Assembly (NCBI RefSeq): GCF_037126465.1
Contig: NC_088201.1
Location: 123,516,324-123,580,323, forward strand
DNA length: 64,000 nt
Direction of reading: 5' to 3'
Origin: Ornithodoros turicata
Taxonomy: Eukaryota > Arthropoda > Arachnida > Ixodida > Argasidae
Shown in pieces: positions 10,101 to 17,949 of the stretch. Numbering within the stretch: the stretch's first letter is position 1; every line of letters begins with the position of its first letter. A model generated the notes under the pieces. It did not search any database. It was not told the origin of the DNA and saw only the letters and a list, made by a program, of their open reading frames with translations. The translations under genes were made by a program, and so were the position numbers.

Positions 10101-10805
10101 TGCGTAGTTTTCACGTTTTTTCCACGAATTCCTTTCCTGCGGGTGCAGGAGAGCAAGCGTATTGTATTTAAAACACTCACCCTCCTTATGTGCCGGTAAA
10201 TTAATATTCGTCAGCACGTTCCTGCGTTTAGCCAAATGATCGGGAAGTGCCCCTTTGCATCCGAATTTTTTAGTTTTCACCGCGGAAACACATATTTGAA
10301 CGTTTTGGACGTCGGTGGACACGAACCCACTCCCTTCCCGCTGATAATTTTCGACGCGCCCCGTGGACTCCTGAATCACGTCCATCAAGGTATTCGCGAC
10401 GGCTCCGTCGCTGTGGACTTCGCGAGCAAACGCCATAAAGTGGGCTATGTGCGCTGTTATCTTCCCACGAGTCTCCTTTACCATTAAAACATCCGAACAA
10501 ATGCAAAACCTAAAGGGTATTCTTTGCGCTCTCAATATAGCGAGCATATCGTGAAAGCGACTCATTAAATATTGTCGCAAATCCTCTACTCCCTGATCGT
10601 GAACAGATGCCAATAGCATGAATCTTTTGACGATACCTCTAAATGCGGAGTCAGTCTGGAAGAAGGGCAGGAAGGATGTATCCACGTCGGGGTGCGATGG
10701 CATCACGTGAGCAGACAGTGTAGGAGGTGCGCCGTCCCGAGAATCGTCGTCCGATTCATCCTCGATATCGTGAGGATCAAAAAAGCGGAACACACACCGA
10801 GGCAC
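7102..10805 (-). pseudogene. polB: Protein-primed DNA polymerase B (Polinton), split by a LINE insertion
   Basis: Two parts of one gene in the same orientation. The N-terminal part (10805 to ~9767) has the Polinton terminal-protein/linker region: WKKRENYAAGYW at ~230, GIKSLERLL, and a zinc pair CERC. The C-terminal part (~9520-7102) has Exo I (LDTES), a C-x2-C...HHDH zinc element, Exo II (HNRAYD), palm motif A (SYIDCNDLYGF), motif B (NIAVFGRTLLN) and motif C (YFDTDS). All catalytic Asp appear present. The 785-codon ORF starts inside the Exo I motif only because an insertion (9521-9766) separates it from the rest. The C-terminus ends at DDKRKLRIW, a little shorter than relatives. It would copy the element using a terminal protein as primer; this copy cannot give one chain. 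Confidence 0.9.
9521..9766 (+). mobile_element. 5'-truncated LINE 3' end inserted in polB
   Basis: 246 bp ending in AATAAAGTTGTTGTTGTTG. It matches the 3' end of the minus-strand LINE at 27716-27960 (shared blocks include ATTGTGAAGGGGCTC, GGGTAGAGTATCGCC and GATGAAACTCCCCA). It lies between the codons for LEFCEPG and NFVEFTK of the polymerase. I see no clear target duplication. Confidence 0.85.
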
Positions 10806-10861
10806 TGAAAATAAATGGATCCGTAAGAAACGTGCAACAAGTAAAGGGAATAACTTACTTG
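10806..10861 (-). other. 5' leader intron of polB
   Basis: On the minus strand CGCAA|GTAAGT (donor at 10861) and CCATTTATTTTCAG (acceptor near 10806) bound a 56-nt intron directly upstream of the polymerase reading frame. The frame has no ATG near the acceptor, and the first in-frame Met is ~34 codons in. Confidence 0.65.
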
Positions 10862-10904
10862 CGAAGCGAGTGAAAGCAGACTGTTCCCCCCCTGAGGCGA
10901 TCGC

Positions 10905-10918
10905 GCGGCTTATAAACC
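10905..10918 (-). promoter_or_regulatory. TATA-type core promoter of polB
   Basis: On the minus strand GGTTTATAAGCCGCG, ~45-50 nt upstream of the leader-intron donor, so transcription would begin near 10880 and run through the short intron into polB. Confidence 0.55.
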
Positions 10919-10974
10919 AGCATCCACGCTACATGCGCCAATACGTCGGGGCTCGCTTGTTTCCACACGGTCGT

Positions 10975-11443
10975 AAATCATGTGTCACCTCGAGGATGAG
11001 GCCACGTTGGGGCCATCTGTTTAATATCAAAACGCGCTTTATGGCCAAACTCTGCGGCGGACCCTAGCGGGAAAAAAAATGTTGCGTCAAGGTGATGTAA
11101 GTAGGTTTTCTCCGAGAAACTGGGTCACCTTGAGGATGAGTCGGCTGCATGTTCCAACACGTTGGGGCCGCCTGTTTTATATCAAAATGCGCTTCATGGT
11201 CAAAATGAGTTTATACTATAGAATGGTGAGCTTTGTTGGAGAAAAGGTCGCGTCAAGGTAATGTAAATAGGTCTCCTCTGAGAAATTGGGTCACCTTGAG
11301 ACAAGCCCCAACACGACGGCGCCATCTGTTTATTATCAAAAACGCACTTCCACCCATCGTGGCGGGCCCTAGCGAAAAGATGTTGCGTCAAGGTGATGTA
11401 AATAGGTTTTCTCCGAGAAACTGGGTCACCTCATAAATCATGT
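10975..11443 (+). repeat. Imperfect tandem repeats (~137-162 bp) between the two Polinton promoters
   Basis: Four occurrences of a GGTCACCT block (10981, 11125, 11288, 11425). The intervals share CATCTGTTTATTATCAAAA-like, TGTTGCGTCAAGGTGATG and TCCGAGAAACTGGGTCACC segments. No coding potential seen. They lie between the divergent polB and plus-strand promoters, so they may be a regulatory or replication region of the element. Confidence 0.8.
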
Positions 11444-11625
11444 TTTCCGAGGCCGTGCATATTAAAACCAAAAGTAAACTGTTGTGCCTGATGAGACAAG
11501 TCTATCTCAAGGAAAATATCCCTATGAGCCCACGTCACCACCTGCTCATTGCCGAAACAAGCTTTCTGTAACCAAAAACAAAGGGTTCGCTTATGCAGCT
11601 TCCAAGAAGTTCCAAATGTCCTTCG

Positions 11626-11642
11626 CGCGCGCGCGCGCGCAT
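11626..11642. repeat. (CG)n tract
   Basis: Alternating CG run ~75 bp upstream of the TATA box of the plus-strand Polinton gene. Confidence 0.8.
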
Positions 11643-11714
11643 CATATATCACATGCTGTTCCTGCGTGATTGTATAAACAGAATCGCACCACCCTTGCGC
11701 TCCTCCAGGGGTGC

Positions 11715-11726
11715 TTTATATAAAAG
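11715..11726 (+). promoter_or_regulatory. TATA box of the plus-strand Polinton gene
   Basis: TTTATATAAAAG, ~90 nt upstream of a leader-intron donor and ~190 nt upstream of the ATG. Confidence 0.6.
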
Positions 11727-11805
11727 TTGCGATATATACAACTCATTTGAGGTCTGTGAAGCTACTTCCGTCGGTCGACTCCCGGTGAAGCGCACAACGA
11801 GAAAG

Positions 11806-11866
11806 GTATGTTTCACTATTGTCTTCAAGATGAGGAAAGGTAGGTAATAGTTGTCCTCATTTTCAG
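11806..11866 (+). other. 5' leader intron of the plus-strand Polinton gene
   Basis: GAAAG|GTATGT donor at 11806 and TCCTCATTTTCAG acceptor at 11866 (61 nt). Same design as polB: TATA box, short untranslated exon, ~60-nt intron, then the coding exon. Confidence 0.65.
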
Positions 11867-11902
11867 TTCATTTGGCGTGCGTAGAAACTTGCACTGAGAG
11901 AT

Positions 11903-12237
11903 ATGCCATCCATTTTCGAGAAGCTGGATAAACTAAAGAAACCCGGTGATGGGGACATTCAGAAAATGAGCATTGTTCCGAACAACGAAAAGCTCGACGT
12001 GTTGGACTTACGCAAAGCGGATACTATGTACGGGGAGTCCGTGTACGTGAACTCCTGGTGGACAACGATAAACGCGTAAAGGTGTACCTACCCAGTCGCG
12101 TTAAGCGACTCACAGATGAAGATTTGCAAGAAATGCGAGAATTACCAGATCTCAAACTAGAGAAGAAGGAGAGATTCACGGATGGTAAAAGAGTCGCATC
12201 GCCCGACATCATCTTTACTGACGCGAAGAAGAAGTGA
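11903..12237 (+). pseudogene. Small conserved Polinton protein, frameshifted
   Basis: ATG at 11903 starts a 58-codon frame (MPSIFEKLDKLKKPGDG...) that ends at 12079. From ~12050 a second frame stays open to TGA 12235-12237 and carries YLPSRVKRLTDEDL, a motif resembling a small protein found in other Polintons (recollection). A single indel near 12045-12055 explains the change. The C-terminus is lysine-rich. An AATAAA follows at 12284-12289. Encoded opposite to all other genes of the element. Function unknown; a nucleic-acid-binding or virion role is only a guess. Confidence 0.65.
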
Positions 12238-12474
12238 CCGCGAGACCAGCGAAAGTCCGCGTCCCATATGTAATCAGCAGTAAAATAAAAATACATGTAT
12301 TTCTGATTTTAAGAGAAAAAAATGTTGCGTTGTTGTGATGGATTAGGAAGATAGGCTGATATGATGGGAAGCTCTATTGATAGAATGACATGATAGGGAG
12401 CTATAGCACGTATTCATTAACTAAGCAAGTATACTTTGTTGGGAGCTATAGAGAATAAAGGACACCACACTTTT
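12238..12474. other. 3' region between convergent Polinton genes
   Basis: Holds the AATAAA of the plus-strand gene (12284-12289) and two GGGAGCTATAG direct repeats near 12396 and 12440. No coding potential seen. Confidence 0.5.
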
Positions 12475-12909
12475 TTAAGCGACAAACAACTTTTCTAGCA
12501 GCTTTATTGATTTTAGGTCATTAGCGGCGAGATTATCGGAAAACATGGATACAATGCTCTTCAGTGATTTCCCTTTCGCCAACAATGTCGCCACGATACA
12601 ACAGTACACACCACAGATTGGAGAATACAGGCATTGGATACAGACATCATTATATTCGTCGACGGTGAGGCGTTTCAACTCGGGTTCGATGGGTGGCAAT
12701 CCGAAGGAATCAAAGTAGATGAGGTCATCCTTCATTTTCGCGTACAGAATCCAGTGCTCCCCAGCTTGTTGTCGCCGATCGGTGTTCACCACGATTATAC
12801 CCGATCTATCCAGCGCGGGCAGACGGTCGTCTCGAGCGTATACACCGCGAAAGACTGCCGAAGCGTAATCGTTGTACTTCAGGAATCTCTCGATATCTTG
12901 CTCGAACAT
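12475..12909 (-). CDS. Adenain-like cysteine protease (Polinton PRO)
   Basis: 144 aa, intact from ATG 12909. It has the adenovirus-protease-type catalytic layout: His52 in GEHWILY, Asp67 in YFDSFG, Gln92 in IQCLYSP and Cys99 in PICGVYC. The length is typical of Polinton proteases. It would mature virion proteins. It begins 2 bp after the MCP stop, so the two are probably co-transcribed. Confidence 0.93.
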   Translation of the reverse strand: MFEQDIERFLKYNDYASAVFRGVYARDDRLPALDRSGIIVVNTDRRQQAGEHWILYAKMKDDLIYFDSFGLPPIEPELKRLTVDEYNDVCIQCLYSPICGVYCCIVATLLAKGKSLKSIVSMFSDNLAANDLKSIKLLEKLFVA

Positions 12910-12911
12910 CG

Positions 12912-14207
12912 CTAATCCAGTGTGACGTTCCTGTTCTTATCGATGGACATAATTCGCACACTCTCGGACAGTATCAACACGGTCGTGGGTTCGGCCAAGG
13001 CACGTCGGAACTTGAGTTGCAGACGAACGTTTCCACGCCTGATCGGTGACAGGTGGACGGAGGATTGATCGGGATCTAGGTCGTAGTACAGTAGGAACTT
13101 GTTTCCAACGTAGTGGTCGTATTCGTAGGAGACGTGCTTCTCACCCAGCTGCTCCAGGAGGTTGAAGTAGCTTCGGTGGTTCAGGTTATTGTTGAAGTCG
13201 AACGTGTCTATTCGCTGCGTCCCGTTCACGGTGAGCGTCGCCGACTCAATGTCCCAGTTCACAAATCGATACGGGTCCCGATTGAATGCTCCCTGGTAGG
13301 CTACGGTGGGCACGAATGCGACAACCACCTTAGACGGTATCTTCTCTGGAAATAAATCTTCCAGGCATGCATCCAGGTTGCCAACTGGTAGCGAACGAAT
13401 ACGCGATTCACTTCCGGCCAGTGTGTAGAGAGCCTTGCGCTGCTGCAATTCCGTTTCGTGTCCGAGGAATAGGCTGGGAGACACGGTGATTTTCTTTATG
13501 TACAAGGTGGCACTCATGATTTCCACTTTATGCGTGTGCTGCTCCTGATCGGTCTTCATAATGCGGAACGCGTCGGAGCCTTGATAAAAAACAAGCCTAA
13601 TTTCCACTCCCGATATGAGTAACTTAGGCTGCAGGAAAATGTCCGAGTTGATCTTGGAAACCAGGTCGATGGTCTTGCCGCCACGTGTGACGTTGTATCG
13701 TTCGGTCGGTCCACGAGCGCGAATGTTGTTTTCCGATTGACGCGCTTCTTCTTGCGTGTACAGACCTACTTTATGCACGGTATTCTGCTCCGTGGTGCTG
13801 GCGTGAAGCAAAATATCCAGGTAGCTTCTCAAGCTATACAAATCATTATTCGTAATCATGGTCTGATTCAAGAAGACGGCTACGTTCTTGAAAAGCGAGC
13901 TGGCGAACGCGTTGACGGGGTAGACCTCGTCGTAGGTCGTCCGATCGCCAGCCTGTGTTTCCGGTAGCGAACCATCGTCACGTACGATGCGGACTTTCGT
14001 CACTATGTACGCGGAGTTCAAATCGAAATAGTGGTGCCCCAAATTCGAAAGCTGGAGCTCTATGACGGAGGATATGTCAGCGACCGGGTAGAATACCACA
14101 TATTCCCCCTTCAGTATATGCCACTGCGTTCCCGGCACGGAAAATAACAGTGTTTCCGACTTATCCAACAGAGGAGTGTCGGGATGTACGACGTTAATCG
14201 TGTCCAT
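12912..14207 (-). CDS. Major capsid protein (double-jelly-roll type, Polinton)
   Basis: 431 aa, intact. It matches the Polinton family often labelled F54H12.2-like in animal genomes: PVNAFASSLFKNVAVFLN near 112, SDIFLQPKLLISGVEIRL near 190, IKKITVSPSLFLGHE near 240, and a C-terminal VRLQLKFRRAL...DKNRNVTLD. The beta-rich pattern and length suit the double-jelly-roll MCP assigned to this family. It sits 6 bp downstream of the pVI-like gene and 2 bp upstream of the protease. MCP rather than another capsid protein is from family knowledge. Confidence 0.8.
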   Translation of the reverse strand: MDTINVVHPDTPLLDKSETLLFSVPGTQWHILKGEYVVFYPVADISSVIELQLSNLGHHYFDLNSAYIVTKVRIVRDDGSLPETQAGDRTTYDEVYPVNAFASSLFKNVAVFLNQTMITNNDLYSLRSYLDILLHASTTEQNTVHKVGLYTQEEARQSENNIRARGPTERYNVTRGGKTIDLVSKINSDIFLQPKLLISGVEIRLVFYQGSDAFRIMKTDQEQHTHKVEIMSATLYIKKITVSPSLFLGHETELQQRKALYTLAGSESRIRSLPVGNLDACLEDLFPEKIPSKVVVAFVPTVAYQGAFNRDPYRFVNWDIESATLTVNGTQRIDTFDFNNNLNHRSYFNLLEQLGEKHVSYEYDHYVGNKFLLYYDLDPDQSSVHLSPIRRGNVRLQLKFRRALAEPTTVLILSESVRIMSIDKNRNVTLD

Positions 14208-14213
14208 CTCACA

Positions 14214-14558
14214 ACTAAATTGTGGCCGCGCAACCAGCGTTATTTATGCCGTCGAAGACGTCCGGTTTTCTCCTCTTTCTTCGCCCGCCAGCCACTCCGA
14301 GGTCGCGGAGAATTTCACGGCCCGTATCTTTCGCCGATCTTTTAAGCGCACTTCGGAAAGAGCCTCCCTCCGACAGATTTTTGGCTACGCGCTTAGCAGC
14401 CGCAACAGCCGTCTTTTTAAGTAGGGTGATACGCGTTTAAAGAGTGGAATAGCGAAACGCCCGAGCTCAGAAAAGAAATTGCCTCACCTCTGGTACAGGT
14501 GCGACCTGTATACCGTCGGAACGCTAAATCCGTAGATTGGTACCGTTTTAGTGTACAT
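14214..14558 (-). pseudogene. pVI-like small basic Polinton virion protein, broken
   Basis: ATG at 14558 overlaps the end of the upstream penton-like gene by 11 nt. The frame reads MYTKTVPIYGF..., meets TGA after ~24 codons, then stays open (FFSELGRFAIPLFKRVSPYL). A frame change near 14420 leads to KKTAVAAAKRVAKNL...GGRRKRRKPDVF and a TAG at 14214-14216. An N-terminal Gly/aromatic part, a central Lys/Ala amphipathic helix and a Gly-Arg-Lys tail are typical of the small Polinton protein between the penton and MCP genes. It needs at least one stop and one frameshift to be explained, so I call it broken. Too short per frame to appear as one ORF. Confidence 0.7.
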
Positions 14559-15356
14559 GCTTAAAGTGCAGCGTCAGCGTCGATCTACCGCGATTTTGTA
14601 GCAGTAGCTTGCGACCCGTGTCGTCGCGTATAGAGATGGTGATTGAGGAAATTTCGCGCTGCACTAACTTAAAATACTGAACGGGTAGAAAGCTGAAACT
14701 CAGTTGTTCTTTCGTTCTATCATATACGAATGGAATTAATTTCAGTATCGGATGTCGCCCGTTTCCCACTACGGAGGGCGCGACGAGATCCGTGTATATC
14801 ATAATACAGCTAATGGGAAGATCTATGGTCACTTCGTCGACGCCTGTATCGTTTTCGGTAAATACGGTTTTCGCGCCGAAACCCAGTAGGTACGCAAAGT
14901 AATCGGATAATGTAAGGGACACGTTTTACCGCAAGCTCAACGAACACTTCCTCGCCCATGCATCGTACGTGAGGGAAGCTTCTGGCTGCAGACGCTCATG
15001 GATGGCGCTCACGAGAGCTTCGGGTGTTTCGTAGAATTCGGTGGAAGTGAAATGCGCCGACTTTCCGTCTCTCGAGTGTTTATGTGGATGCGGTACGTCT
15101 TCACTATGGGATTACACGTGATGCTCTTTCGGGATCCTTCAACACGGACGTGCTTCACCTGAATGAGGTCCAGGAAGTCGGTCGATAAGTTGAAATTCGC
15201 CGGGAGAGAAAGCGAGTAAGTGTTGTCTTTGTATTCCACCCTTGATTTTGTATCGTTCGTCGCTCTAAAGAATTCGTTGAACGTGTCGGTAATTAGCGAT
15301 CGGGGTTCTAAAATTAGAACGTTATTGATCACTATCACCCGGCGAACACGCATCAT
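14548..15356 (-). pseudogene. Penton/minor-capsid-like protein, downstream copy (frameshifted)
   Basis: Three frames together cover a penton-like protein. 15356-~15050 has the N-terminal part with a DNTYSLSLPANFNLSTDF block. ~15060-14926 has FYETPEALVSAIHERL and a beta-strand stretch. 14922-14548 has the C-terminal LSDYFAYLLGFG, IYTDLVAP, FLPVQYFKLVQR and IRDDTGRKL blocks, which in intact Polinton pentons sit in one chain in this order. Frame changes near 15050 and 14925 break it. The C-terminal ORF has no ATG (GTG at 14922, preceded by TAA). Its stop overlaps the start of the pVI-like gene. Confidence 0.65.
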
Positions 15357-15473
15357 AACGGCTCTTTCCTACGCGAGCGGTAACACGTTTGGGACGGCGC
15401 GTACTTTACCGCCCCCCGGGTGATCTCCATCGATGTCGACGATTCCACAGGCGAGATGCAGCGGTCTGTCGAT

Positions 15474-15979
15474 TTATTTCACCGAGCGCACGCGTGACGG
15501 TAGCTTAAACACGTAGTGATCTTCCTCGTAAGCCAACGCTATCCCATATTCGGGGAATATTTGATTCAATAGCGTGTCCGTGTCTTCGAACGTGAGCGGT
15601 TTTGTTTGCCACTTCTCTGTTGATAGCGTTATCAGGTTATCAGGCGCTTCCCAAGCAGCACAATGTACCGAAAGTCGAGTGCAATAGGGGTGGACGGTAT
15701 GTGTCTTATCAATGTTCTTTAGTTTCACCAGCTCGTTCAAGGTCTTCCACCTACCCGTCCACCCCTATTGCACTTGACTTTCAGTACATTGTGCTGCTTG
15801 GGTTGGTTCACGTTCAGGAAGCTGTTGGGAATGGAAAATCCCTTTAGACCAACGACGTACGAATCATCCAGGTGTAGCGGCTTATCTAACGCGATCGTGA
15901 AGTCATTCAGCGTGTTGGACGGGTACAGGTCCATGCTGGCGTTCGAGAGCAGATACACGTACAATTCATTTTCTGACAT
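15474..15979 (-). pseudogene. Penton/minor-capsid-like protein, upstream copy (MITE-interrupted, truncated)
   Basis: ATG at 15979 starts MSENELYVYLLSNASMD..., the typical N-terminus of Polinton penton proteins, overlapping the integrase chromodomain end by 14 bp. The frame is broken by a 153-bp foldback insertion (15650-15802), then resumes in a different frame with PLTFEDTDTLLNQIF and YVFKLPSRVRSVK before TAA at 15476-15474. This second part parallels the FYETPEALVSAIHERL region of the downstream copy, so the two genes look like tandem paralogues. The expected C-terminal half is absent or reduced to ~30 degraded codons before 15380. Confidence 0.65.
15650..15802. mobile_element. 153-bp foldback MITE inside the penton-like gene
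   Basis: ~48-bp inverted arms begin CCCAAGCAGCACAATGTAC, with a ~55-bp centre. TT flanks both ends, consistent with a 2-bp duplication. Element plus one TT is 155 bp, exactly the length whose removal puts the two penton frames in register. Confidence 0.85.
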
Positions 15980-17009
15980 CGCTGGCGGGCACCCAAGAAT
16001 CGTGATCTTTGGCGTATCCGAACCAACGAACCAAGTAGTGCAATACCCCGTTAATTTTCTTCTTTCTAATCACCGCGGATATGAGTCGCTTATCGTACGA
16101 GGAAAGATGGTGGACGGGCTGCAGCTCCTGCTCGTAGAATGATCCCAGTATTTCTTTTCCCGTCGAATCTTTCACGTACACTACGGACGGATCGGTCTTT
16201 CTCGTTCGCGACACCTCGAACACTTCGGCCGTCTACCTTTGGTCGTAGCCTTTGGCGAACACACCGCGATCTAGCGCGAGCCTCACCTGGTCCCCTGCTT
16301 TATACTTGCTCTCGCGCGGGGTCGTCTTACGATTCAATCTGCTGAACAGAGCTACTTCATTTCCGGCGTTCACGTTTTTCGGCTTTTCACCCGTGACGGA
16401 GTGTACCGAGTCGTTATAGTCGGCCACTATCTTCAGCAGCGCGTTGATATAATTAAACTTCCCCGTACTAGTGAAATGCCTGGCTATTCTTTCTCTAATT
16501 GTTCTCTGCACGCGTTCACAGGAGGCCGCTTTCATTCCGCTTTGCGTGCTATAGTGATTTAGTAGCGACTGAAAGTACTGACGAACGGGGGAACCCCAAA
16601 ATTCGCTTCCGCAATCCGTGAGCAAATTCTTCGGAATTCCGTGGCGGAAAACTCGTTGGAAGGCTTTCTTTACATCTTGCGGGCGCTTTGTGCGAATGGG
16701 GACCATGTACAGGTACCTCGATAGCGTATCTATGACCGTTAGGGTGTACCAGAAGCCCTTGTCTAATTTCTGATATTTACGCATTTCCAGAAGGTCTGCC
16801 TGATATAAATCCCGCACGTGAGTTGCGATGATGGAGCGGCGCTTAAATTTTTTCTTCACTGGCTTGTGCAGGGTGTAAGCATCTTCTTTTTTCAGCTGTT
16901 CCACAGCTTCTGCGCGCGTGAGCTTGTGATAACGTCGGTACCGATCCACTTCACCTAACCCTTTCTCCTTGATCTTTCTATAGGACCCCATACTGGCTCC
17001 AGTGAGCAA
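15966..17009 (-). pseudogene. Retroviral-type integrase with chromodomain (Polinton INT), amber-interrupted
   Basis: The ORF from 17009 has the rve core: YQADLLEM (first Asp), VIDTLSRYLYMVPI, TDCGSEFWG (second Asp) and SCERVQRTIRERI (Glu). The frame is stopped by TAG at 16235-16233 after KGYDQR and continues in the same frame to 15966 with the chromodomain FLVRW-like segment LHYLVRWFGYAKDHDSW. Relatives carry a residue, usually Trp, at the stop, so one point mutation explains the break. It would insert the element with 6-bp duplications, matching the flanking repeats. It overlaps the next gene by 14 bp. Confidence 0.9.
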
Positions 17010-17030
17010 TGCGGTGTATTTTCGGAGTGC

Positions 17031-17411
17031 TTATAATTTTCGATACTTTTTGTACCAACTCGGTTTCTTGATGAGCGCGGTACGACGTGCCAAGTAGCTC
17101 ACGAGAGCCACAATGTTTGAGCGATTGATTCGCTTCCCTCTATATACTAGCACATTATCCGCCCGCCAGGTGAAAACCTTCTTCAATTCTTTTAGCACAG
17201 ATTTCGCACGTGCTTTATCAACGCCGGAGGGTAGAAGATTAAAATTGAATTGATTGGGTTCCGGTTCGGGCTCCGAATGGACAGGTTCCAGAGGAGGAGG
17301 AGGAGGAGGAGGATGATAGTGAGCGCGCTTCAGCAAGTAATAGAGGGCTTCCAGTATTTTGCCCACTTTTACATCGTCCGAATCGTTAGATTTGAGAACT
17401 TCACCTATGAG
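17031..17411 (-). CDS. Conserved Polinton protein with Pro tract and C-terminal basic domain
   Basis: At least 111 codons. A longer frame opens near 17411, but no ATG is evident (GTG at 17366 is the first candidate). Order: a helical segment EVLKSNDSDD...ILEALYYLLK, a run of seven Pro, an acidic EPEPEP, then VLVYRGKRINRSNIVALVSYL and a basic tail. The last part resembles the SNIVDLI-type C-terminus of a protein found upstream of integrase in other Polintons (recollection). It overlaps the end of the Gly-rich gene slightly and ends 22 bp before the integrase ATG. Function unknown; virion role inferred from synteny. Confidence 0.6.
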   Translation of the reverse strand, partial: LIGEVLKSNDSDDVKVGKILEALYYLLKRAHYHPPPPPPPLEPVHSEPEPEPNQFNFNLLPSGVDKARAKSVLKELKKVFTWRADNVLVYRGKRINRSNIVALVSYLARRTALIKKPSWYKKYRKL

Positions 17412-17779
17412 CCATGACCAATTGCTTTGGATATCGCTCGCCCGGCGACTCCCGCCACGAGACTTGATAGCCCTGAGAGGATCAGTGGAAGTATGGGAAT
17501 GAGACCACCTCGTTGTCCCCTAATATACTTCTTCAACTGCCGGGGGCATTTATGAAGTGACTTGTAAGCGAGGAAGCGGAGGATTTTTTTGTGTTTCTTC
17601 AGGTTTTTATGAAGTTCCGTCGAAAGTGGGATATTTCCGCGTAGAATATTCAGACAGATTTCCGAAAGGATTCGAATGTTGTTGCAGCTGAGCTCTTTAA
17701 GTAACTCCGCACGGTGCGTCGGTTTGCTGGCGGCCAATACTTTGAGGAGCGTGAGATGTCTTCTAAGATCGGCCGTCAT
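17405..17779 (-). CDS. Polinton small protein with hydrophobic Gly-rich C-terminus
   Basis: 124 aa from ATG 17779, which overlaps the ATPase stop (ATGA). The N-terminal ~80 residues are helical and basic (LRRHLTLLKVL, EICLNILRGNIPLS, KKHKKILRFLAYKSL), followed by RGQRGGLIPILPLILSG and SSLVAGVAGRAISKAIG. This QRGG-hydrophobic-Gly pattern is a recurrent small Polinton protein. It may be a membrane-active or cement-type virion component; that is inference. Intact. Confidence 0.7.
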   Translation of the reverse strand: MTADLRRHLTLLKVLAASKPTHRAELLKELSCNNIRILSEICLNILRGNIPLSTELHKNLKKHKKILRFLAYKSLHKCPRQLKKYIRGQRGGLIPILPLILSGLSSLVAGVAGRAISKAIGHGS

Positions 17780-17949
17780 TTCGCGGGCGTAAACAGGAAC
17801 TGCCGGTCGTGCGGTAAAATACCTGTTCGCAGGCTACGAGTGGGAGGTGTTTGCGCGTGCAGATCCACAACTAAATAGCCGTGCGCCTTCTCCGTCGCCT
17901 GGTTACATGCGTCAAGAAAATAGGAGAGCCCTAGCTGTTTCCTAGCCCT
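17776..17949 (-). pseudogene. Packaging ATPase (FtsK/HerA-type), C-terminal remnant
   Basis: The last ~58 codons before TGA 17778-17776 read YFLDACNQATEKAHGYLVVDL and end in LRTGILPHDRQFLF, matching the conserved C-terminus of Polinton packaging ATPases (KAYLDATEKPHGYLVLDL type, from memory). The Walker A and B regions are missing: upstream sequence switches into the right TIR at 17950. The ORF stays open into the TIR for ~90 more codons, but that part is not ATPase. Loss of this gene would prevent genome packaging by this copy. Confidence 0.75.
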
